A stretch of DNA of 64,000 bases from Propionivibrio soli (GTDB lineage Bacteria > Pseudomonadota > Gammaproteobacteria > Burkholderiales > Rhodocyclaceae), in contig NZ_JANZKY010000008.1 in the NCBI RefSeq assembly GCF_025770765.1, forward strand, positions 124,001 to 188,000. The letters run 5' to 3'. Under the pieces are notes generated by a model. That model was not told the origin of the DNA. It made no database searches and saw only the letters and a program-made list of their open reading frames with translations. Position 1 is the stretch's first letter. Each line of letters begins with the position of its first letter. This document shows positions 8,994 through 18,361 of this stretch, in pieces. The position numbers and the translations under genes were made by a program.

Positions 8994-10280
8994 ATGAACA
9001 GGATCGGAAAATACGACGTCGTGCGCGAGGTTGCGCGCGGCACCACGGCCACGGTCTACCTCGCCTTCGACTCCTTCGCCCGACGGGAGGTCGCCGTCAA
9101 GGTCGCTTTCCCCCAAATCCTCAAGGATCCCGAGCGGGGCAAGATCTACACGAATCTCTTCCTCAACGAAGCGTCGCTCGTCGGCAAGCTGTTGCACCCG
9201 CACATTGTGCAGATCTTCGATGCGGTGGTTGCCGAGGAGCTGTCGTACATCGTGATGGAATACGTTGCCGGCGGCACGCTGGAGGAGTTTTGCCGACCGC
9301 GTCGTCTGCTGCCTGTCGAGCGCATCGTCGAGATCGCCTTCAAGTGCACCCGCGCTCTCGACCACGCGTGCCGCCTCGGCATAACGCATCGCGATATTAA
9401 GCCGGCAAACATCCTCTACTCCGGCAAGATGCCCGGCACCGGCACGATCAAGATTTCCGACTTTGGCGCTGCGATCGTTGCTGCACCGGAACGTACGCTC
9501 GTGTCGGGCATCGGCTCGCCTGCTTACATGTCGCCGCAACAGGTGCGTGAACTCCCGCTCGACCACCGGACCGATATCTATTCGCTCGGCGTCGTCATGT
9601 ACCAGCTATTCACCGGGCATCTTCCGTTTGAGGCGCAGACCCAATACGACGTCATCTACCAGATCATTCACGGCACACCGACGCGGCCCTCCAATCTGCG
9701 CAAGGAAATCCCCGAAGTGCTGGACGAAATCGTGGCGCGCGCGATGGCCAAAGATGTGGACGCGCGCTACCAGAATTGGGACGAATTCGGTCGCGATCTC
9801 GCACAGGCTTTCCGCAGCGGGCATCTGAAAACCCCGAAACGCGATTTCGCGGAGTCGGAGAAGTTCGACACATTGCGCCGCCTGGCCTTTTTCGCCGACT
9901 TTTCCGACGCCGAGATATGGGAAGTGGTGGGGTTCTCGGAATGGCGAGCGGCGGTACCCGGCGAAACGGTCATTCGCGACGGCGAAGAGGGTGATTTCTT
10001 CTGCTTTCTCGCCGAGGGCGAACTCAAAGTCATGAAGAACGGGCGCGTCCTGACCCTGCTAGGGAAAGGCGACTGCTTCGGCGAAATGGCGGTCATCGGC
10101 AAACCTTCGCGAACACGCGGCGCCGACATCGTCGCTCTCGCCGATTCGAAAATCATCACCATCCGGGATGCGGCACTCAAGCGAGCTTCCGAGGGATGCC
10201 GCATGCACGTCTACCAGTCGTTCCTCGGCGTGCTGAGCACACGCCTCGAACTAGCCAACGCGCGCCTCGCCGCTTTGTAA
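8994..10280 (+). CDS. Ser/Thr protein kinase with C-terminal cyclic-nucleotide-binding domain
   Basis: Hanks-type kinase domain at about residues 5-265: the ATP-anchoring Lys36 in VAVKVA, the catalytic loop HRDIKPANIL (Asp134), the Mg-binding DFGAA (Asp156), and an APE-like SPAYMSPQQ activation segment. The glycine-rich loop reads ARGTTATVY and lacks two of the usual glycines. A CRP/PKA-type cyclic-nucleotide-binding fold follows (about 300-415), with GEEGDFFCFLAEGEL and a phosphate-cassette-like FGEMAVIG...SRTRGAD. No membrane helix or PASTA repeats are seen, so it is cytoplasmic. The arrangement suggests phosphorylation gated by cAMP or c-di-GMP. It starts 39 bases behind argH. Targets unknown. 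Confidence 0.9.
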   Translation: MNRIGKYDVVREVARGTTATVYLAFDSFARREVAVKVAFPQILKDPERGKIYTNLFLNEASLVGKLLHPHIVQIFDAVVAEELSYIVMEYVAGGTLEEFCRPRRLLPVERIVEIAFKCTRALDHACRLGITHRDIKPANILYSGKMPGTGTIKISDFGAAIVAAPERTLVSGIGSPAYMSPQQVRELPLDHRTDIYSLGVVMYQLFTGHLPFEAQTQYDVIYQIIHGTPTRPSNLRKEIPEVLDEIVARAMAKDVDARYQNWDEFGRDLAQAFRSGHLKTPKRDFAESEKFDTLRRLAFFADFSDAEIWEVVGFSEWRAAVPGETVIRDGEEGDFFCFLAEGELKVMKNGRVLTLLGKGDCFGEMAVIGKPSRTRGADIVALADSKIITIRDAALKRASEGCRMHVYQSFLGVLSTRLELANARLAAL

Positions 10281-10288
10281 CGTCACCG

Positions 10289-10819
10289 TTAGCGGCCGCA
10301 GGTAACGCTCACGTCCTTTCTGCCGTCGATATCAGGACGCTGATAGGTCGTGCGCACAAGCCCGGTGGTGGCATCGAAGAGCACGTCGAACCGCGCCGTT
10401 ACGCTCCAGGCGTCGCAATACCGCCACTCCCAGACGAGCTCATCACGTGCTTTGAAATACGCCGTCCACTGCGGTACGGACGGCCCCAGCAGGCGCAGGA
10501 CTTCTTCCTGCGTGCTCTTGTCGGGACGAATGCGCGCGAAGTGCGCTTCATCGAGCACGCCCTCGATGCGCTCGAGCTTGCCGTCCGGCGCCACAAAGAC
10601 CATGAAGGTTTGGGTGCCCATTGGCCCTCTCGGATAAGCCAGCTGCTCGCGACCATCCGGGTCTTTCCAATGCATTGCCGGCGTGCCCATCGACGTCAGG
10701 ACATCCGCAAGCGTGCTGACGCCCGGCTGGAGGTTGCTGCCCCCGTAGCCGGCACAACCGGCGAGAAACAGCGTTACGACCAGCAAGCTCAGCCTGCCGC
10801 CATGCCTAAGCGACTTCAT
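10289..10819 (-). CDS. Outer-membrane lipoprotein with two SmpA/BamE-like repeats
   Basis: A 176-residue exported lipoprotein: basic N-terminus, hydrophobic core, and lipobox LAGC with the Cys at about residue 22, followed by Ala-Gly, which is compatible with outer-membrane sorting. Two copies of a G/K-S-T-x-x-(D/E)-V-L-x-x-(M/L)-G-x-P motif (LQPGVSTLADVLTSMGTP and PDKSTQEEVLRLLGPS) are the alpha-alpha start of SmpA/BamE-like folds. It is too long and too divergent to be BamE itself. It is convergent with the kinase gene, 8 bases apart. Function unknown; an envelope-assembly role is only a suggestion. Confidence 0.75.
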   Translation of the reverse strand: MKSLRHGGRLSLLVVTLFLAGCAGYGGSNLQPGVSTLADVLTSMGTPAMHWKDPDGREQLAYPRGPMGTQTFMVFVAPDGKLERIEGVLDEAHFARIRPDKSTQEEVLRLLGPSVPQWTAYFKARDELVWEWRYCDAWSVTARFDVLFDATTGLVRTTYQRPDIDGRKDVSVTCGR

Positions 10820-10939
10820 CGCATTCTCCTTGATTCAATCTTTCAATCATTATGGCACGGGCAAAATTGGCATCGTCGAGCCGAGGGAATGTCCTCACCA
10901 ACCGATGCTCGTCACGCTGATACCTCGCAGAAAGCAAAA

Positions 10940-10967
10940 GGCCCGACTTCCATCACGGCGTCGGGCC
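10940..10967 (-). terminator. Rho-independent terminator behind grxD
   Basis: GGCCCGAC (10940-10947) pairs with GTCGGGCC (10960-10967) around a 12-base loop. Read on the minus strand it is followed by TTTTGCTTT. It sits 21 bases behind the grxD stop and would end the hemA-prfA-prmC-grxD transcript. Confidence 0.8.
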
Positions 10968-10988
10968 TCGGTTTCAGTGGGCAGTAGG

Positions 10989-11312
10989 TCAGTCTGGGGC
11001 CGCGATCCCTTCCAGCAGCGTCTTCAATTCGCCGCTCTGGTACATCTCGCGCATGATGTCGCAGCCGCCGACGAATTCACCCCGAATGTAGAGCTGGGGA
11101 ATCGTCGGCCAGTTGGCGTACTGCTTGATGCCCTCGCGGATCGCCTGATCCTCGAGGACGTTGACGCTGAAGAAGAGCGGCAGGTTGAGCGCGCGCAGGA
11201 TCTGCACCGCGGTTGCCGAGAACCCGCACATGGGCTGCTGTGGCGTCCCTTTCATGTAAAGCACCACCGGGTTTGTGGTGACCTGCTCCTTGATCAGTTC
11301 CTGCACATCCAT
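10989..11312 (-). CDS. grxD: Monothiol glutaredoxin, Grx4 type
   Basis: CGFS-type glutaredoxin, 107 residues. These proteins bind a [2Fe-2S] cluster between two monomers with glutathione and deliver it to apo-proteins. The active-site CGFS occurs in MCGFSATAVQIL, preceded by the conserved YMKGTPQQP; the glutathione-binding WPTIPQLYI and GGCDI motifs follow. It is the last gene of the hemA-prfA-prmC-grxD series, 63 bases after prmC, and is followed by a strong terminator. Confidence 0.95.
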   Translation of the reverse strand: MDVQELIKEQVTTNPVVLYMKGTPQQPMCGFSATAVQILRALNLPLFFSVNVLEDQAIREGIKQYANWPTIPQLYIRGEFVGGCDIMREMYQSGELKTLLEGIAAPD

Positions 11313-11375
11313 GAAAAACCTCTTATAGTCGAGTAAAACAATCGGAATTGAGTTTACGGGCGGTACCGGGGAGCG

Positions 11376-12209
11376 TCAAGGCAGATACCCGCCGCTGACG
11401 CGTTCGATGCCCGCCCCGTCGCGCCACGAGGCGACGTCGGCAAACCCCGTCCCCACCAAGCGCTCCCTGACTTTGACCGATTGGTCATAGCCGTGTTCAA
11501 TCAATAGCCACCCACCGGGAACAAGATGCGCTGCCGCTCCGTTGATCAACCGCTCGATGCACGCCATGCCCGAGCCGCCGGCGAGGCCGTCGGTGAGCGC
11601 TATTCGCGGCTCGAACGGCAAGCCGTCACGATCCAGGTGGGGGTCGCCTTCGGCCACATACGGCGGATTCGACACGATGAGTTCGAAGCGCTCCACACCG
11701 AGGGGCGCGTACCAGTCACCGGTGAGGAACCGCACCGATGCTCCGTGCTTTGCCGCATTGGCTCTGGCCACGGCAAGCGCTTCCGGCGAAACATCGACAG
11801 CGCTGACCAATGCCCCCGGGCATAAGCGCGCCACGACGGTGGCAATAATGCCTGACCCGGTCCCCATGTCCACGATGCGCGGTTGCGGCCAAGCACCGGC
11901 GACTCGAACCGCCTGTTCGACAAGCACTTCGGTGTCCGGCCGCGGGATAAGCACGGCCGGGGTCACGGCAAACTCCAGTTCGTGGAAGAACGCGCTTCCG
12001 AGCAGATAAGCGAGCGGCTCGCCCGCCTCGCGCCGCGAAACCAGCTCGTCGAAACGGCTCGTCTGCTCTACCGTCAGTTCGCGCTCGGCGTGCGCGATGA
12101 GATCGGCATGCGAGCACTGCGCGACATGTTGCAGGAGCAGGCGCGCATCGACGCGTTCGATGCGCCGGCTGGCACGCCGCAAAGCATCGCCGATCGGCTC
12201 GCCCGGCAT
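11376..12209 (-). CDS. prmC: Peptide chain release factor N5-glutamine methyltransferase
   Basis: PrmC (HemK) methylates the Gln of the GGQ motif in release factors 1 and 2. The 277-residue protein has the SAM-binding VDMGTGSGIIA and the amide-methyltransferase signature NPPY in LIVSNPPYVAEGD; the N-terminal helical domain carries DARLLLQHV. It lies 3 bases behind prfA, which encodes its substrate RF1, so enzyme and substrate are made from one message. Confidence 0.95.
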   Translation of the reverse strand: MPGEPIGDALRRASRRIERVDARLLLQHVAQCSHADLIAHAERELTVEQTSRFDELVSRREAGEPLAYLLGSAFFHELEFAVTPAVLIPRPDTEVLVEQAVRVAGAWPQPRIVDMGTGSGIIATVVARLCPGALVSAVDVSPEALAVARANAAKHGASVRFLTGDWYAPLGVERFELIVSNPPYVAEGDPHLDRDGLPFEPRIALTDGLAGGSGMACIERLINGAAAHLVPGGWLLIEHGYDQSVKVRERLVGTGFADVASWRDGAGIERVSGGYLP

Positions 12210-12212
12210 TCC

Positions 12213-13295
12213 TTACTCGTTACCGGCCAACGCCGCGAGCTGCTCGGCCTGATGCTCGGTAGACAGCGCGCCGATCAGGTCGTCGAGATCGCCGTCCATG
12301 ATCGAGTCGATCTTGTACAAGGTTAGGTTGATGCGATGGTCGGTAACGCGGCCCTGCGGGAAATTGTAGGTGCGGATGCGTTCGGAGCGGTCGCCGCTGC
12401 CGATCAGGCTCTTGCGTTCGGAAGCGATCTTCGCATGCTGCTCGCGTTCCTGCGCATCGCGGATGCGGGCGACGAGCACGGACATCGCCTGCGCCTTGTT
12501 CTTGTGCTGCGACCGCCCATCCTGGCATTCGACCACGATGCCGGTCGGCAGGTGCACGATACGCACCGCGGAGTCGGTCTTGTTGATGTGCTGACCGCCG
12601 GCGCCCGAAGCGCGGAAGGTGTCGATGCGGATATCGGCCGGGTTGATGTGGACGTCCTCGAGTTCGTCGGCTTCCGGCATCACGGCGACCGTGCACGCCG
12701 AAGTGTGGATGCGGCCCTGCGCTTCTGTTTCCGGTACCCGCTGCACGCGGTGCCCGCCTGACTCGAACTTGAGTTTCGAATACACGCCATTGCCGACAAC
12801 CCGGGCAATGACTTCCTTGTAGCCGCCGATCTCCGACTCGTTCGCGGACACGATTTCCACCTGCCAACGCTGGCGCTCGGCGAAGCGCGTATACATTCGG
12901 AAGAGGTCGCCCGCGAATAGTGCCGATTCGTCACCACCCGTGCCCGCGCGGATTTCCAGGAACACATTGCGGTCGTCGTTCGCGTCTTTCGGCAGCAATA
13001 GACGCTGCAGTTCGTTTTCGAGCTGCGGCAGGCGTTCCTTGATCTCCTTGACCTCGTCTTCTGCCAGGTCCTTCATCTCAGGGTCGGCCATCATCTCCTG
13101 CGCGGCCTTGAGATCCGCCTCGCTCTGCAGCCAGTTCTCATAGAGCGCCACGACCGGCCCGAGTTCGGCATGCTCGCGCGTCAGCTTGCGATACTGATCC
13201 ATATCGCGCGTCGCCTCCTCGCTCGCCAACGTGCGGTCGAGCTCGTCGAGCCGGCCGCGCAGGCTTTCCAGTTTGTCACGAATGCTTTGTTTCAT
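12213..13295 (-). CDS. prfA: Peptide chain release factor 1
   Basis: RF1 recognises UAA and UAG stop codons and triggers peptidyl-tRNA hydrolysis. It has 360 residues from the ATG at 13295, matching the usual start [12 protein letters not shown]; an upstream in-frame start at 13349 lacks family support. The catalytic GGQ is in [15 protein letters not shown]. The codon-recognition tripeptide is in [11 protein letters not shown], so it reads PET rather than the PAT of E. coli. It lies 77 bases behind hemA and directly ahead of prmC. Confidence 0.96.
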   Translation of the reverse strand: MKQSIRDKLESLRGRLDELDRTLASEEATRDMDQYRKLTREHAELGPVVALYENWLQSEADLKAAQEMMADPEMKDLAEDEVKEIKERLPQLENELQRLLLPKDANDDRNVFLEIRAGTGGDESALFAGDLFRMYTRFAERQRWQVEIVSANESEIGGYKEVIARVVGNGVYSKLKFESGGHRVQRVPETEAQGRIHTSACTVAVMPEADELEDVHINPADIRIDTFRASGAGGQHINKTDSAVRIVHLPTGIVVECQDGRSQHKNKAQAMSVLVARIRDAQEREQHAKIASERKSLIGSGDRSERIRTYNFPQGRVTDHRINLTLYKIDSIMDGDLDDLIGALSTEHQAEQLAALAGNE

Positions 13296-13372
13296 AGCCC
13301 AAACCCAAAAACGAACCCGCGAGCGAAGGCTGGCGGGAAAAGGCGGCAACGACAGCCGCTATGTCAGTCGTC

Positions 13373-14620
13373 TCAGTCGTGATGCAGATTGAACAGACGG
13401 CTTATCAGCGCCTGCAATTCCGTGCGGTCGCCTTCGCCATGACTGAGCGCCTGCAAAGGAGGATGCAGGAACTTGTTGGTCAGGCGTTGCGAGAGTTCAT
13501 CGAGCACGCGCGCCGGCTCATCACCGCGCGCGAGCAGTTTCAAGGCATGTTCCATCTCATGCCGTCGCACCCGCTCGGCGCTGTCGCGCAACGACCGGAT
13601 CACCGGCACGGCCTGGCGCGTGTGCAACCAATCAAAAAAAGCATCAACGCGCGCGCCGATGATCGCTTCGGCATCGATCACCGCCGCCTGCCGGGACTCA
13701 AGCCCGGATTCGACCACCTGCGCAAGGTCGTCAACCGTGTATAGGAACACATCGTCGAGTTCCCCCACCTCGACCTCGACATCACGAGGCACAGCCAGGT
13801 CGACCATGAACATCGGGCGATGCCGTCGCGCCCGGATGGCGCGCTCGACGAGGCCGAGGCCAATGATCGGCAACTGGCTCGCCGTGCTGGAAACGACGAT
13901 ATCAAACTCGGCGAGGCGTTCCGCCACATCCTCAAGCCGGATGGCCGTTGCACCGAATCGTTCGGCCAACGCCTGACCGCGGTCGAGCGTGCGGTTGGCC
14001 ACAACGATCTGCTTCGGCTTGCGCGCGGCAAAGTGTGCCGCGCACAGCTCGATCATTTCGCCGGCACCGATCAGCAGCAGTTTCTGGTCGGCAATGCTTT
14101 CAAAGATACGTTCTGCGAGTCGCACGGCCGCCGCCGCCATCGACACGATATTGGCGCCGATGGCTGTCGTCGATCGTACATCCTTGGCCACGGCGAACGC
14201 GCTCTGGAACAGCTTGTGCAACGTGGTTCCAAGGGCGCCTTCCTCGCGCGCGATGCGCATGGCGTCCTTCATCTGGCCAAGGATCTGCGGTTCGCCGAGC
14301 ACCATCGAGTCGAGGCCGCTGGCGACGCGAAAGGCATGCCGCACGGCTTCGCGGTCCGGGTACGTGTAAAGAAACGGCTCGATGTCGGATGCACTGATTC
14401 GCCGATAATCCGTCAGCCAGTCCCGGGCAACCGACGGATCGCGGGCCTCGCAGTAAAGCTCCGTGCGGTTGCAGGTCGACAGGATTGCCGCCTCCTGAGC
14501 CCAGCCGCGGCTGATCAGATCGGCAAGCGCCCGCCGCAACTCCTCGGGGTGAAACGCAAGGGGTTCACGAACGGCGAGCGGCGCTGTGCGGTGATTGATA
14601 CCGAGAGTGAAAAGCGCCAT
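13373..14620 (-). CDS. hemA: Glutamyl-tRNA reductase
   Basis: HemA reduces glutamyl-tRNA(Glu) to glutamate-1-semialdehyde, the committed step of C5-pathway heme synthesis. The 415-residue protein shows GINHRTAPL, the catalytic Cys50 in STCNRTELY, the NADPH-binding [11 protein letters not shown], and the [12 protein letters not shown] segment. The family start MALFTLG corresponds to the ATG at 14620; a TTG two codons earlier is less likely. It begins the hemA-prfA-prmC-grxD unit, about 8 kb from the hemC block. An extended -10 box lies upstream at 14668-14673. Confidence 0.96.
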   Translation of the reverse strand: MALFTLGINHRTAPLAVREPLAFHPEELRRALADLISRGWAQEAAILSTCNRTELYCEARDPSVARDWLTDYRRISASDIEPFLYTYPDREAVRHAFRVASGLDSMVLGEPQILGQMKDAMRIAREEGALGTTLHKLFQSAFAVAKDVRSTTAIGANIVSMAAAAVRLAERIFESIADQKLLLIGAGEMIELCAAHFAARKPKQIVVANRTLDRGQALAERFGATAIRLEDVAERLAEFDIVVSSTASQLPIIGLGLVERAIRARRHRPMFMVDLAVPRDVEVEVGELDDVFLYTVDDLAQVVESGLESRQAAVIDAEAIIGARVDAFFDWLHTRQAVPVIRSLRDSAERVRRHEMEHALKLLARGDEPARVLDELSQRLTNKFLHPPLQALSHGEGDRTELQALISRLFNLHHD

Positions 14621-14667
14621 GGACAAGCGATTCGCGAGGGTCTGCTGAAAGAGCCGGAAAGCGAATG

Positions 14668-14673
14668 ATTATA
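14668..14673 (-). promoter_or_regulatory. Extended -10 promoter element of hemA
   Basis: The minus strand reads TGGTATAAT, a perfect TATAAT preceded by the extended-10 TGN. No recognisable -35 accompanies it, which extended -10 promoters tolerate. Transcription would start near 14661, about 40 bases ahead of the hemA ATG. Confidence 0.6.
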
Positions 14674-14812
14674 CCATCCGCCTCCCTGCTCCCCGGCAGA
14701 CGGCGAGGCTTAACGTATACCTGGAGCCCCGGCCCCCGCCTAGCTCAAATGAAGCGCGTTGACCGCTACCCAGTCGGAGAAGGAGCTGTAGGCGCAAAGC
14801 GGCGGGGCACCG

Positions 14813-15094
14813 TCAGCTCCCAGCGGGCGCTCCCAGTGAATCGGATACCTGACCGCGCAACCAAGAAACGAAACGGGCAACTTCGACGCGCTGCGCGTAG
14901 CGTTCCGGGTAGACGAGGGAATGCGCTTTGATCGGCAGCGACCAGGCTGGTAAGAACGGGACGCTAATATGCTCCGCCTCGGCATACGGAGCCGCTAATC
15001 GGCCCCTCTCGCGCAACACGCGAACCTTGCACCGCATGCTTAGATCCACCTCGACGCTCGATAGAGATATGGCGCCGACCTTAGCCAAATCCAC
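14813..15094 (-). pseudogene. Remnant of a LysR-type regulator (C-terminal effector domain)
   Basis: An open stretch of about 93 codons whose product resembles only the last third of a LysR regulator of the GcvA/AmpR type. GRLAAPY is followed by LVYPERYAQ, then VARFVSWL, the typical C-terminal run of these proteins. Full regulators have about 300 residues; no helix-turn-helix or first effector lobe is found on the upstream side, and 14621-15135 holds no other gene. The best reading is a decayed regulator left between hemA and the receiver-protein gene. Confidence 0.6.
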
Positions 15095-15135
15095 GCCCCT
15101 CGCTTACAAGCCCGGCCCGTAAGCAAAGGGCGCCG

Positions 15136-16119
15136 TCAGGCCGTGGCTTTGCGTTCTAGCAGCGCAATGATGTGGCTGTGCCGACGCGCTTGCGCCAATT
15201 CACGCAACGTCTTGCCGTCGACAATGACATTCGTATCGACGCCGCCGCCGGCAATAAAGAAACCGATCGCCAACTCGTCCCAGCGATGGATGGCGGACAG
15301 GAACTGATCCTGACTGAAGTACTGCAGCCCCATCGCCGTCAATTGCTTGCGCGCCTCCAGGGACGCCGCGGTGAAGGTGTTTCCTGGGGTGCCGGAAGCA
15401 CTTCCTGCATCGCGCGAAAATATCTTGCGTAAAGGCGGAACGCCGACCGGCGCGGCTCCTGGAACAGCGATCGAATCGCGGGCCGTGGGCAACGGGGTCA
15501 CCGAAGCCGTCGTTGTCGCGGCCGCGCTTCCCGTGTTTGCCGATGAAGCCGCCGCGACTGCGGCACCTTGGGCTGCCGGTCCCAGGTTTGCGGGGGATTC
15601 GGCATTCGGAACCGGGATGCGTTTGAGTTTGCCGCGTTCAATCAATCCTTCGATCCGGGCGAAGACTTCATGACGGGAGAACGGCTTCTTCATGAAATCG
15701 TCGGCGCCGATACGCTTGGCGTAGAACTGCTCGGTCGCTTGTTCATTACCGCTGATCATGATGACGGGAACATCGCGCGACACGGGATCGCGTCGCATTA
15801 AACGCAGGGCGGCGAATCCGTTCATCCCGGGCAGCACGATGTCGAGGAAAACGAGATCCGGTTTCTCGCTCGAGAGAAGCAACAACCCCTTCTCGGCGTC
15901 GGCGGCTTCGATGGCAATACATCCTGCGGAGCGAAGTATTTTCCCCAGCGCCGCCGTGATTGTTGCCGAGTCGTCGATGATCAATACGCGTCGGCCCTTA
16001 TGCGACCCCACTCGCTTCTTCCGCCGTCGCTCGGTCGGTTGCGGCGTTTCGACGACAGGCGCCGCGGGGGCCGCATCCGGCTTGCCGAGAACGGAGAGGA
16101 TATGCTTGAAGACACTCAT
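15136..16119 (-). CDS. Receiver-domain protein with a Pro/Ala linker and C-terminal helical module
   Basis: The CheY-like receiver domain (about residues 42-165) has VLIIDDSATI, the phospho-acceptor Asp in LVFLDIVLPGMNG, and the Lys in DDFMKKPFSR. This resembles PilG/PilH twitching-type receivers. A low-complexity Ala/Pro/Thr linker (about 175-245) follows. The last 75 residues (ARKQLTAMGLQY to ALLERKA) contain a segment, GGGVDTNVIVDGKTLRELAQARRH split by its loop, reminiscent of an ankyrin repeat. No DNA-binding domain is visible, so the output is probably by protein contact. GAGGTG precedes the ATG by 4 bases. Function not assignable. Confidence 0.82.
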   Translation of the reverse strand: MSVFKHILSVLGKPDAAPAAPVVETPQPTERRRKKRVGSHKGRRVLIIDDSATITAALGKILRSAGCIAIEAADAEKGLLLLSSEKPDLVFLDIVLPGMNGFAALRLMRRDPVSRDVPVIMISGNEQATEQFYAKRIGADDFMKKPFSRHEVFARIEGLIERGKLKRIPVPNAESPANLGPAAQGAAVAAASSANTGSAAATTTASVTPLPTARDSIAVPGAAPVGVPPLRKIFSRDAGSASGTPGNTFTAASLEARKQLTAMGLQYFSQDQFLSAIHRWDELAIGFFIAGGGVDTNVIVDGKTLRELAQARRHSHIIALLERKATA

Positions 16120-16218
16120 GGGGCACCTCTAAGCGTCGTGGGCCGCGAACGGGAAAGGAGTGACCGCGCAACACCACCAACAATGGTTGTAGTTTAGTGA
16201 ATAACGGCCCGAATATCG

Positions 16219-16254
16219 AGCGTCGAAAGTCGATTTTCGCGATATTTCGACGCT
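16219..16254 (-). terminator. Inverted repeat between cysA and the receiver gene
   Basis: AGCGTCGAAA (16219-16228) is perfectly complementary to TTTCGACGCT (16245-16254) with a 16-base loop. It lies 100 bases behind the cysA stop on the same strand and could end the sulfate operon, but there is no T-run. It might instead be an operator for the receiver gene. The remainder of 16120-16355 shows nothing recognisable. Confidence 0.4.
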
Positions 16255-16355
16255 ATTCGACGACGGTTGGACACTACGGCCCTGCGCTCGTTTCCCGACA
16301 AACGAAAAAAGGACCGCCGCAGCGCCCGCGGTAGCAGGCATAGAGGGAATGGCGA

Positions 16356-17468
16356 CTAGATGCCCGAGCCGCCTTCTTCGAGTTGACTCGCCGCAACGTT
16401 GAACACCTTGACCTGGCGTGGTTTCAGCCAAACGGCCAAGCCACGGACGAGATTCAGTCCCGCGGCGCGCTCGCGGGTGATTTCGACTTCAATGAGTTCC
16501 GACGCATGGGCGAGTTCGACGCGCACGATGGGGCCGATGGCATGCACATCCTGCACCGTTGCCTCGATGCTTCCCGCCACTGGGCTGCGCTCGATATCGA
16601 TGTCGTGGGGACGGACAAAGGCCAACGCCTCGCCTTTTTTCTCGGCCTGCCCGGACGGCGTAGCGTCTGGTGTATCGGAAGCCTTTTCTTCGTTTTCACC
16701 CCCGCCGACATCCGCCCATTGCCCGTGCACGCGGCTGTGGAAAACGTTCACGTTGCCAAGAAACTGATAGACGAAGGGCGATGCCGGATTGGAGTAAACC
16801 TCGTCCGGCGTACCGATCTGTTCGATCCGCCCGTGATTCATGACGACGACCCGGTCCGCGACTTCGAGTGCTTCTTCCTGATCGTGCGTCACGAACACAC
16901 TGGAAATGTGCACCTCGTCGTGCAGTCGCCGTAGCCAACGGCGGAGCTCCTTGCGCACCTTCGTATCGAGGGCGCCGAACGGTTCGTCGAGGAGCAGAAC
17001 TTTTGGCTCGACGGCCAAGGCGCGCGCCAGCGCGATGCGTTGCCGCTGGCCACCCGAGAGTTGCGAGGGATAGCGATCGGCAAGCCAGTCGAGTTGCACA
17101 AGCTTCAGGAGATCGATCACACGCCGGCGGATCTCGTTTTCGGCCGGTCGTTCCCCGCGCGGTTTGACACGCAGCCCGAAGGCGACGTTCTCGAATACCG
17201 ACATGTGCCGAAACAGCGCGTAATGCTGAAAGACGAAACCCACGTTGCGTTCGCGCGCATGCAGGTGCGTAGCCTCCTCGCCCGCGAACTTCACGTGGCC
17301 GCCATCGGGGGTTTCCATGCCCGCGATGATGCGCAGCAGCGTTGTCTTGCCGCAGCCCGATGGCCCGAGAAGGGCGACGAGTTCGCCGGTCGGAATGCTG
17401 AGGTTGATGTTGTCGAGCGCGACAAAATTGCCGAAGCGCTTGCCGACGCCGCAAATCTCTATGCTCAT
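16356..17468 (-). CDS. cysA: Sulfate/thiosulfate ABC transporter, ATP-binding protein
   Basis: ATPase subunit of the sulfate importer. Walker [12 protein letters not shown], signature [15 protein letters not shown] and Walker [13 protein letters not shown] are intact, followed by the switch His in [10 protein letters not shown]. The 370-residue protein has a C-terminal TOBE-like extension with a Glu/Lys-rich insert (about residues 255-285) not usual in short homologues. Its ATG overlaps the cysW stop by 4 bases. It is last in sbp-cysT-cysW-cysA. Confidence 0.94.
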   Translation of the reverse strand: MSIEICGVGKRFGNFVALDNINLSIPTGELVALLGPSGCGKTTLLRIIAGMETPDGGHVKFAGEEATHLHARERNVGFVFQHYALFRHMSVFENVAFGLRVKPRGERPAENEIRRRVIDLLKLVQLDWLADRYPSQLSGGQRQRIALARALAVEPKVLLLDEPFGALDTKVRKELRRWLRRLHDEVHISSVFVTHDQEEALEVADRVVVMNHGRIEQIGTPDEVYSNPASPFVYQFLGNVNVFHSRVHGQWADVGGGENEEKASDTPDATPSGQAEKKGEALAFVRPHDIDIERSPVAGSIEATVQDVHAIGPIVRVELAHASELIEVEITRERAAGLNLVRGLAVWLKPRQVKVFNVAASQLEEGGSGI

Positions 17469-18361
17469 GGTTGTGTTCCGCTAGGCTGGCCGACGTTTTC
17501 GGGGGCGAGGGGTGTATCGAGCATTACCGTCTCGCGTCTCATCTGCCATTCGACCACCGTCTTCGCAACGAGCGTGACGAGAGCCAGCAGTGCGAGGACG
17601 GACGCGGAGGCAAAAGCGCCGACGGCGTTGTACTCGTTGTAAAGAATCTCCACGTGCAGGGGCAGCGTGTTCGTTTCGCCGCGGATATGGCCCGAGACGA
17701 CCGACACGGCGCCGAACTCGCCCATCGCCCGCGCATTGGCAAGAATCACGCCGTAGAGCAGGCCCCACTTGATGTTCGGCAATGTCACGCGGAAGAACAT
17801 CTGCCAAGCACTGGCGCCAAGCGAAATGGCGGCCTCTTCCTCGTCCTTGCCTTGTGCCTGCATCAGCGGGATCAATTCGCGCGCGACGAAAGGAAAGGTG
17901 ATGAACAGCGTGACGATGATCATGCCGGGCAACGCGAAGACGATCTTTACGTCATGCGCCGCCAGCCACGGGCCAAACAGACCTTGGGCACCGAAGATGA
18001 GCAGGAAGACGAGGCCAACGACGACCGGCGAAACGGCAAACGGCAGATCGATCAGCGTGATCAACAGGCTCTTGCCGCGAAAGTCGAACTTGGCGATCGC
18101 CCAAGCCGCCGCGACGCCGACGGCGATATTGAACGGCAGTACGAAGACGGCGATGAAAACCGTGAGCCCGATCGCCGAAAGCGTCTCAGGATGGCGCAAC
18201 GCCTCGACGTAGGCACTCATACCGCCCTGGAACGCTTCGACGAAAACGGCTACCAAGGGCAACGCCAGGAAGAAGAAAAGGAAACCCAAGCCGACGACCA
18301 TCAGCACAGCGCGCAGCCAACGCGGCTCGGCCGTTGCGAGGCGGGTGGTTTGTCCGCTCAT
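17465..18361 (-). CDS. cysW: Sulfate/thiosulfate ABC transporter, permease CysW
   Basis: Inner-membrane permease with six predicted helices and 298 residues from the ATG at 18361. The cytoplasmic EAA loop reads [24 protein letters not shown], shown here in two parts of the family pattern EAA---G. The start is fixed by an ATGA overlap with the cysT stop; an earlier in-frame start lies within cysT. It pairs with CysT to form the channel. Confidence 0.94.
   Translation of the reverse strand: MSGQTTRLATAEPRWLRAVLMVVGLGFLFFFLALPLVAVFVEAFQGGMSAYVEALRHPETLSAIGLTVFIAVFVLPFNIAVGVAAAWAIAKFDFRGKSLLITLIDLPFAVSPVVVGLVFLLIFGAQGLFGPWLAAHDVKIVFALPGMIIVTLFITFPFVARELIPLMQAQGKDEEEAAISLGASAWQMFFRVTLPNIKWGLLYGVILANARAMGEFGAVSVVSGHIRGETNTLPLHVEILYNEYNAVGAFASASVLALLALVTLVAKTVVEWQMRRETVMLDTPLAPENVGQPSGTQP

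Noticed and set aside
14665-14931. Short frame upstream of hemA as a gene
   Set aside because: Begins inside the hemA -10 box and overlaps the LysR remnant; no homology recognisable.
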